DNA of 10,900 nucleotides from Chthoniobacterales bacterium. GTDB taxonomy: Bacteria > Verrucomicrobiota > Verrucomicrobiia > Chthoniobacterales > UBA10450. The position numbers were made by a program, and so were the translations under genes. The stretch lies in assembly GCA_013697365.1 (NCBI GenBank), contig JACCXA010000282.1, forward strand, positions 1 through 10,900. Direction: 5' to 3'. Positions 1 to 4,748 of the stretch are shown piece after piece (position 1 is the stretch's first letter; every line of letters begins with the position of its first letter). A model generated the notes under the pieces. The model was not told where the DNA came from, ran no database searches, and was given only the letters and a program-made list of their open reading frames with translations.

Positions 1-294
1 GTGCAACCCCAGCTCGGTCAGCTCTCGAATCCGCGCCGGACCCTCCGTCACAATCGTCCGAACGGTCGCTTCGTCGCACAGCCCCGCGCCTGCTTCGAGC
101 GTGTCGCGCAGATGCAGCTCGAAGGAATCTTCGCTGCTCGTCACGCAGGCCACACCACCTTGCGCCCACGCGGTATTCGAATCCGCGCCCTTCCGCTTCG
201 TGATTACCGCGACCGAGCCATGCTTCGCCGCCTTCAACGCGAAGGTTAGCCCCGCGATTCCGCTGCCGATCACCACGAAATCGTATTCCTTCAT
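1..294 (-). CDS. nadB: L-aspartate oxidase, N-terminal part (cut by window edge)
   Basis: NadB oxidises L-aspartate to iminoaspartate with FAD. Quinolinate synthase then condenses the product to quinolinate for de novo NAD synthesis in the cytoplasm. The 98 visible residues begin MKEYDFVVIGSGIAGLTFAL, the FAD-binding beta-alpha-beta fold with its GxGxxG glycines at about residues 10-15. They continue through SNTAWAQGGVACV (about residues 39-51), the flavin and substrate segment typical of NadB and related to succinate dehydrogenase flavoproteins. The segment near residues 71-98 (AGAGLCDEATV, then ITEGPARI-like) also fits NadB. The ATG at 294 overlaps the panC stop as ATGA, so translation is probably coupled to panC; I see no separate Shine-Dalgarno. 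A fumarate reductase/SdhA flavoprotein is the only real alternative, and the AWAQGG motif and panC linkage favour NadB. Confidence 0.94.
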   Translation of the reverse strand, partial: MKEYDFVVIGSGIAGLTFALKAAKHGSVAVITKRKGADSNTAWAQGGVACVTSSEDSFELHLRDTLEAGAGLCDEATVRTIVTEGPARIRELTELGLH

Positions 295-1214
295 GCGAGC
301 ACGATATTATCGATCAGACGCGTCTTCCCGAAGAAGACAGCCACCGCCAAAAGCGAGCCTCCGCCAACGGTATCGCGCCTCTGCAAGCTCTCCGTTTCCA
401 CGACCTCCACGTAATCGATCCGAGCCGCCGGGGCGGTGGAGATCTGCTGCTGCACTTCCCCGATCAGCTTCTCTGCCGAGGTCTCCCCGTCTCGCACCCG
501 TTCCGCTGCCTGCAAAAGCGCCGAGCGCAGCATCGGCGCCTGCCGCCGCTCCTCCCCGCTTAGATACTGATTGCGCGAGCTGCACGCCACCCCATCTGGC
601 TCCCGCACCGTCGGCACCGCGATGATCTCGATTGGAAAATCCAGATCCCGCACCATCCGCCGAATAATCGCGAGCTGCTGAAAATCCTTCTCTCCAAAGA
701 CCGCGGCATCCGGCTCCAGTAGATGGAAGAGTTTCGCCACCACCGTGCAGACCCCGCGGAAATGCCCCGGCCGCGACCTGCCGCAAAGCGTCTGCGAAAG
801 CATGTGTTCCTCCACTGTCACAGAACAATCCGCCCGGTACATTTCGTCCGGTGCTGGGCGAAAAAGCAGATCCACCCCGGCTGCCCGGCAAAGATCCTCA
901 TCCGCTTTCTCCGGCCGCGGATATCTTTCATAATCCGCGCCAGGCTCAAACTGGAGCGGATTTACAAAGATGCTGACCGCTACCTCCCCGTTCCCACGTT
1001 CAGCGCTCGATCTTCGGTGTTGGATGTTCGATGTTCGGTCTTCGATCTTCCACATTCGATCTTCCACCTTCGCGCCGTCCGCGGCTTCCCGCGCGAGACG
1101 CACCAATTCCAAGTGCCCCTGATGCAGTCCACCCATCGTCGCCACCAGCACGCGCCGCTGGTTCCCCTCCGGCGCCAGCCTTCGCACGGCCGCGAGCGAG
1201 CTCACTATTCGCAC
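291..1214 (-). CDS. panC: Pantothenate synthetase with a repeat-encoded insertion
   Basis: PanC joins pantoate and beta-alanine, using ATP, to make pantothenate for coenzyme A. From the GTG at 1214 the protein is 307 aa. Visible motifs are the HIGH-type ATP site TMGGLHQGH (residues 26-34, H31 and H34), SIFVNPLQF (81-89), RPGHFRGV (148-155), GEKDFQQ (174-180) and the KMSKS-like SSRNQYL (212-218). Residues 49-76 are extra compared with E. coli PanC; without them the length is about 279, normal for the family. The extra block comes from the heptamer repeat at 1006-1068. It lies in the loop between the helix after the HIGH motif and the strand of SIFVNP. The open frame extends upstream to a GTG at 1307, but those 31 residues match nothing in PanC and cross a palindromic element, whereas MRIVSSLAAV from 1214 aligns with normal PanC starts. 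Neither start has a good ribosome site. The stop overlaps nadB (ATGA). Confidence 0.95.
   Translation of the reverse strand: MRIVSSLAAVRRLAPEGNQRRVLVATMGGLHQGHLELVRLAREAADGAKVEDRMWKIEDRTSNIQHRRSSAERGNGEVAVSIFVNPLQFEPGADYERYPRPEKADEDLCRAAGVDLLFRPAPDEMYRADCSVTVEEHMLSQTLCGRSRPGHFRGVCTVVAKLFHLLEPDAAVFGEKDFQQLAIIRRMVRDLDFPIEIIAVPTVREPDGVACSSRNQYLSGEERRQAPMLRSALLQAAERVRDGETSAEKLIGEVQQQISTAPAARIDYVEVVETESLQRRDTVGGGSLLAVAVFFGKTRLIDNIVLA
1006..1068. repeat. Heptamer tandem repeat (9 x 7 nt) inside panC
   Basis: On the plus strand the stretch splits without remainder into nine heptamers: ctcgatc, ttcggtg, ttggatg, ttcgatg, ttcggtc, ttcgatc, ttccaca, ttcgatc, ttccacc. All but the first start with TT, and TTCGATC-type units alternate with variants. 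The total of 63 nt is 21 codons, so the block keeps the panC frame. On the minus strand it encodes about residues 50-70 of PanC, a charged segment containing VEDRMWKIEDR and TSNIQHRRS. The next heptamer position (ttcgcgc, 1069-1075) is a degraded unit at most. From memory, similar 'TTCGATG/TTGGATG' heptamer tracts occur scattered in Verrucomicrobia genomes; that is not shown here. Confidence 0.9.
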
Positions 1215-1244
1215 CGGCCAACCAGAACAGAACAGCCATCCTTC

Positions 1245-1298
1245 GCAACGCTTTCCCTTCGGGTCTGCGCAAGGGCCGCGACTCGCGCGGAGCGTTGC
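1245..1298. repeat. Palindromic three-way-junction element upstream of panC
   Basis: An 8-bp outer stem pairs gcaacgct (1245-1252) with agcgttgc (1291-1298). Inside it are two hairpins placed end to end: ccctt (1255-1259) with aaggg (1271-1275) around an 11-nt loop, and ccgcg (1276-1280) with cgcgg (1286-1290) around a 5-nt loop. Only two bases (1253-1254) are unpaired at the junction. The element fits in the 119-nt gap between the likely panC start (1214) and the divergent cyclase start (1334). It could be a REP-like interspersed element or an RNA structure in a 5' leader. The pairing is seen directly; the role is unknown. Confidence 0.5.
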
Positions 1299-1333
1299 AA
1301 TATTCACCGCCGAAGCGTAGTCATGGAATTGCG

Positions 1334-2182
1334 ATGCCGTTATACATGGACATTCACGAGATCCACGGGGCTACCTCCGAAGATATGGCGAAGGCGCATG
1401 CGGCCGATGCCGAAACACAGCGGAAATACGGCGTAAACTATCGCAAGTATTGGTTTAACGAGACTTGCGGGAAGGCCTTCTGCCTTGTCGAAGCACCAAA
1501 TGCCGAAGCGGCGATTCGGGTCCATCGCGAAGCCCACGGCCATCTCGCCGACAAGATCATCGAGGTGGCGCCCGAGCTCGCCGAGGGTTTTCTCGGCGGC
1601 GGCGAAGTTAATTCAGCCGGGGCAGCTCTGCTTCCCGGGGATGCAGATCCTGCCCGCGATCCCGGAATCCGCACCATCATGTTCACGGATATTGTCGGCT
1701 CGACCGCGCTAACACAATCCCACGGGGACGACGCAGCGATGGAATTTCTCCGCGTGCACGACACGATTGTGCGGGAAGCCCTGGTTGCGTCCAAGGGTCG
1801 CGAAGTCAAGCACACCGGGGACGGCATCATGGCGTCCTTCGTCTCGGCAGCCGCCGCGGTCCGCTGCGCCACTCAGATTCAGCGCGAACTGGCCCTGCGG
1901 GCGCAGGAGGGCAAAGAGCACTCGATCAAGGTTCGGATCGGTGGCGCGGCCGGAGAGCCTGTCGAACGCGAGAACGACATCTTCGGATCGACGGTGCAAC
2001 TGGCCTCGCGGCTATGTGCCCGCGCGGAGCCTGACCAGATTCTGGTTTCAAACGTCGTGGCGGAGCTGTGCATCGGAAAGAGGATCATGTTTCGTAATCT
2101 GGGCGAAGTTTCTTTTAAGGGCTTCGACCTTCCCGTCCATGTGCACGCGGTCGAATGGCTTGGTGAAGCCGCGGCGCCTTGA
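1334..2182 (+). CDS. DUF4242 domain fused to class III adenylate/guanylate cyclase
   Basis: This 282-aa soluble protein has two parts. Residues 1-80 (MPLYMDIHEIHGATSEDMAK, later FCLVEAPNAEAA and HREAHG) match DUF4242, the family that includes the nickel-binding SCO4226 protein. Residues 112-275 form a class III nucleotide cyclase domain, which makes cAMP or cGMP. By alignment from memory to mammalian adenylyl cyclase, the metal aspartates are D119 (FTDIVGST) and D163 (KHTGDG), and the purine-contacting K159 and D215 are those expected for ATP. R226 in the VQLASR motif is the transition-state arginine. The partner asparagine is replaced by Q222. There is no membrane segment or signal peptide. 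The ATG at 1334 is chosen because DUF4242 starts there, with a weak GGAA 5-8 bases upstream; the longer open frame to 1031 is panC antisense. It is divergent from panC. I infer that metal or small-ligand binding at the N-terminus controls cyclase output. Confidence 0.9.
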   Translation: MPLYMDIHEIHGATSEDMAKAHAADAETQRKYGVNYRKYWFNETCGKAFCLVEAPNAEAAIRVHREAHGHLADKIIEVAPELAEGFLGGGEVNSAGAALLPGDADPARDPGIRTIMFTDIVGSTALTQSHGDDAAMEFLRVHDTIVREALVASKGREVKHTGDGIMASFVSAAAAVRCATQIQRELALRAQEGKEHSIKVRIGGAAGEPVERENDIFGSTVQLASRLCARAEPDQILVSNVVAELCIGKRIMFRNLGEVSFKGFDLPVHVHAVEWLGEAAAP

Positions 2183-2202
2183 GCGCGAGCGGCATCGGGA
2201 GA

Positions 2203-2220
2203 CTAGTGGATCATCACTAG
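2203..2220. terminator. Possible terminator hairpin between convergent genes
   Basis: CTAGTG (2203-2208) pairs with CACTAG (2215-2220) around a 6-nt loop, 20 nt after the stop of the cyclase gene and followed by aatctttt. The stem is short and AT-containing and the T tract is interrupted, so this is a weak rho-independent terminator candidate. It sits in the 124-nt gap between convergent genes. Nothing else stands out in the rest of that gap (2221-2306). Confidence 0.3.
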
Positions 2221-2306
2221 AATCTTTTCGGATCGATTGTGTGACGTGTCGCGCGGCTTTGTGCCTAGGGCGCCTGGTTTGCCGTAAGCGGTGAATTCGC
2301 GCGCGC

Positions 2307-3164
2307 CTATCTGACGGGCCTGATGTCCCGGCGGTTTTCCCTCACGACGAGGGCAATCCCGCCGAGGACGGCTACGGATGCGAAGAGGAAACGCAGCGTG
2401 AGCGACTCACCTAAAAATAGCATTCCGCCAGCCGCGGCGAGGATCGGCACGCTGAGTTGAACAGAGGCGGCGCTGGCGGCTCTCAAGCCGGGCAAGGCGG
2501 TGTACCAGATTGCATATCCAACTCCAGAAGCCAGCGCTCCCGAGAGGATCGCGTATCCAATCCCTGCGCCGTCGAGCCTGGCCCAAGGGAGAAAGGCAAT
2601 GCTAAGCAACGCGGCCAGCGGCACGGCGCGCAAAAAGTTGCCTGCGGTGGCGGTGGCCGGGTCGCCGGCCGTCTTCCCCCGGAGCGAATAGATGCCCCAG
2701 GCTACACCGGCTCCCAGCATCAAAATCGAACCCACGACGGGTGGAGCGGAGAGGCCCGGGAACACAAGCACCACCAGTCCGCCTAAGGCGGAAGCCAGAC
2801 CTGCGCATTGTCCCACGCCAAGTCGTTCCCCCCTTAGCAATCCCCAGATAATCATCGTCCCCTGCACCGCGCCAAAGAGGAGCAATGCCCCCGTCCCGGC
2901 TGACAGGCTGAGATAGGCAAACGAAAAAGCGGCGGCGTAACCGAAGAGAGCCAGCGCAGAAAGCCAGCTGCCTGTCGGGCGCCGTTCCTCTTTGCGCATG
3001 TTCACGATGAACCAGAGCGCAATGGCTCCTGAGATGAGGCGGATGAAAGTGAAGCTGGCGGCGTCGATGCTGGTTTGCTTGAGCGCCACCCGACAGAGGA
3101 GAGAATTGGCCGCGAACGCGGTCATGGCCACTAACGTCAGAATTAAAACTCGTGTCTGGGTCAC
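2307..3164 (-). CDS. EamA/DMT-family membrane transporter
   Basis: This 285-aa inner-membrane protein has the two repeated EamA domains of the drug/metabolite transporter superfamily, at about residues 8-140 and 150-272, and about ten hydrophobic helices. The start MTQTRVLILTLVAMTAF with NSLLCRVAL leads into helix 1. Segments such as SFAYLSLSAGTGALLLFGAVQ and GVAWGIYSLRG at the head of the second repeat, and the short basic tail (RENRRDIRPVR), are usual for the family. The GTG at 3164 is preferred over the ATG at 3125 because the latter would cut the first helix. The gene follows the methyltransferase by 37 bases on the same strand and is probably the last gene of that operon. The substrate cannot be read from sequence; EamA proteins export amino acids, metabolites or nucleotide sugars, among others. 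Confidence 0.88.
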   Translation of the reverse strand: MTQTRVLILTLVAMTAFAANSLLCRVALKQTSIDAASFTFIRLISGAIALWFIVNMRKEERRPTGSWLSALALFGYAAAFSFAYLSLSAGTGALLLFGAVQGTMIIWGLLRGERLGVGQCAGLASALGGLVVLVFPGLSAPPVVGSILMLGAGVAWGIYSLRGKTAGDPATATAGNFLRAVPLAALLSIAFLPWARLDGAGIGYAILSGALASGVGYAIWYTALPGLRAASAASVQLSVPILAAAGGMLFLGESLTLRFLFASVAVLGGIALVVRENRRDIRPVR

Positions 3165-3201
3165 CGCTTCGCTGTTGACTAGCGAGGAAAGAACTTAATT
3201 C

Positions 3202-3912
3202 CTAGGCCCATCGTTCAGCACCAGGTTCCAGCCAGATGGCTTGACGCGCGAAACGAAAACGCGTCGACCCGAAATTGCGCCACCCTCCTCGAAACGCGAG
3301 AGCCTCGAACTCGCGGAAGGAGAAGGCACGGCGAGCCGAAGTGCGTGCGTCCTGACGGGTCATGCGATCCCGAAAGATAAACGTCGTGAGCAGATGGACC
3401 CCGGCAGAGGCGAGCAGGCCGCGCCTGAGATCGGAGACCAGAACGAAAGTGCGTGACAATTCCCGGCAGAGTCGCAGCAGGCGCACGGCGTCATCCTCAT
3501 TGAAATGGTGCAGCGCGAGCGAGCAGATCACAAGATCGAACGGTTCTCTCGCGCTGAAGGTCAGCACATCTGAGCAGGTACAGACGATTTCCGGATAGGC
3601 CGCGTTCAGTTGCCGCGCGGTCTCGATTGTAGCCGGCTGAAAATCGACGGCCTCGATCTGCACTTTCGCGCCAACTCTGCGCGCGTAATCCGCGATCACG
3701 CGGGGGATGTCGGCCGAACCGGTGGCCAGATCGAGGACGCGCAGACGGTCTCCCGGTTTGACCCAGCGCCGAAGAAAATGTTCGACGATGCGGTAGCTGC
3801 CGAAGTAGCGATTCAAGCCACGCAGACTTGCGAGCGCGCGCTCGAGATGAGCCGGCGACGCGCCCGCGCGATCCATCAATTCCGGCTCACCGTCCTCGAA
3901 TTGTCGCCTCAT
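3202..3912 (-). CDS. Class I SAM-dependent methyltransferase
   Basis: This 236-aa soluble protein transfers a methyl group from S-adenosylmethionine to an unknown acceptor. The nucleotide-binding fold is clear: motif I VLDLATGSADIP (residues 59-70), the acidic end of strand 2 at VDFQ (D90), a CSDVLTF segment (113-119) for the adenine-side contact, and motif IV FDLVICSLALHHF (125-137). The C-terminal MTRQDARTSARRAFS region resembles the bacterial methyltransferases often found beside type III polyketide synthases, but no such synthase lies in this window. I chose the ATG at 3912, giving MRRQFEDGEPELMDR; the open frame also allows a TTG at 3942. Neither has a convincing ribosome site. It lies 82 nt after the cupin gene and 37 nt before the transporter. 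In this glycan cluster the acceptor could be a sugar or lipid, which is inference. Confidence 0.85.
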   Translation of the reverse strand: MRRQFEDGEPELMDRAGASPAHLERALASLRGLNRYFGSYRIVEHFLRRWVKPGDRLRVLDLATGSADIPRVIADYARRVGAKVQIEAVDFQPATIETARQLNAAYPEIVCTCSDVLTFSAREPFDLVICSLALHHFNEDDAVRLLRLCRELSRTFVLVSDLRRGLLASAGVHLLTTFIFRDRMTRQDARTSARRAFSFREFEALAFRGGWRNFGSTRFRFARQAIWLEPGAERWA

Positions 3913-3994
3913 TCTCGTTCGACAAGCTCGCGCCGAAAGCAATTGAGAAAAGTGGGGATCGCGGGAAGCGAGAACGCAAAATAAGAGGCGGGCG

Positions 3995-4741
3995 TTATCG
4001 CTCTAGAAACTTCTGCCAACTGGGCGGCAGCGTGGCTAGTTCCACTTCGCTCGCGATGCGGCCTTCGAACTCCGGATTAAACGAAACACTCGTGCCGTAG
4101 ACCATGATCAGGTCTTCGGAGCCCTCCACGCGGATGGCGTGCGCGACGCCCGGAGGAATGACCACCGCGACGTTGTTGTTCCCGCGGTGATTATCCCCAT
4201 CCACCCAGAGGCGCATGGTGCGCGACGGCATTCCGGCGCGGAGATCACGCAGGATCATTTCGGCGACGCCTTGCACGAAAAACATCACGTCCCATTGCTC
4301 CTCGGCATAAGGCCGCGCGGCGTAGTTTTCAGGCTCATCCACGAAGAGGCGTTGCAACCAGGCGGCAGGCTCGATGCCCTCCGGCACCCAGGGCGGGTGG
4401 ATGTGAAAACCCTTCGCGGTCTGGGCGAACATTCGCGCCGCTGCCCACTGGCTCGGCCACAAACCAATCGTCGCCAGCAGGCCTGCATCGCGCCGAGCAA
4501 ATTCGCCGAAGGAGCCGCGATGACGTTGCGGGAAAATCGTCCGTGGAAAAACCTCCACGCCTGGAATCCACCCTGCCCGCACCCCCGCCGCAGCCCGATC
4601 CAGCGACAGAAGCTGGCCCGCTTCCATCCCGCGTTGCGCCAGCTGCTCCCGAAGCGCGCCCGCGTCGTAATCGCGCATCCCGAGCGCGGCCTCCCCTTCC
4701 ACGGAAAGCCCGCACCACAATTTGTTCGAAGATTCCGGCAC
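3995..4741 (-). CDS. RmlC-like cupin protein (possible sugar epimerase relative)
   Basis: The 248-aa protein has a double-stranded beta-helix (cupin) C-terminal half. GFHIHPPWVPEG (residues 111-122) supplies a His pair (H113, H115). The segment VAVVIPPGVAHAIRVEGSED (191-210) resembles the IPPGxAH strand of dTDP-4-dehydrorhamnose 3,5-epimerase (RmlC), and FNPEFEGRI (221-229) resembles the RmlC region around its catalytic tyrosine, with Phe221 apparently in the tyrosine position. Residues 1-100 are an extra domain I do not recognise, with an LWCGLSVEGEAALGMRDYD start. RmlC itself is about 180 aa, so this is a longer, divergent relative that may act on a nucleotide sugar or may only bind one. 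The GTG at 4741 lies 7 bases after the glycosyltransferase stop, so the two are surely co-transcribed. An ATG at 4678 is an alternative start. Confidence 0.72.
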   Translation of the reverse strand: MPESSNKLWCGLSVEGEAALGMRDYDAGALREQLAQRGMEAGQLLSLDRAAAGVRAGWIPGVEVFPRTIFPQRHRGSFGEFARRDAGLLATIGLWPSQWAAARMFAQTAKGFHIHPPWVPEGIEPAAWLQRLFVDEPENYAARPYAEEQWDVMFFVQGVAEMILRDLRAGMPSRTMRLWVDGDNHRGNNNVAVVIPPGVAHAIRVEGSEDLIMVYGTSVSFNPEFEGRIASEVELATLPPSWQKFLER

Positions 4742-4748
4742 AACGAAA

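Noticed and set aside
1006..1068. Possible CRISPR array
   Set aside because: The units are 7 nt, directly adjacent and without spacers, and there are no cas genes in the window.
1031..1333. Upstream extension of the cyclase frame to 1031
   Set aside because: These 101 residues are antisense to panC and run through the heptamer array and palindrome; DUF4242 proteins begin at the ATG at 1334.
723..1436. Plus-strand open frame of 237 aa
   Set aside because: It is antisense to panC and crosses the repeat and the cyclase start; the translation is rich in Arg, His and Pro and has no family resemblance.
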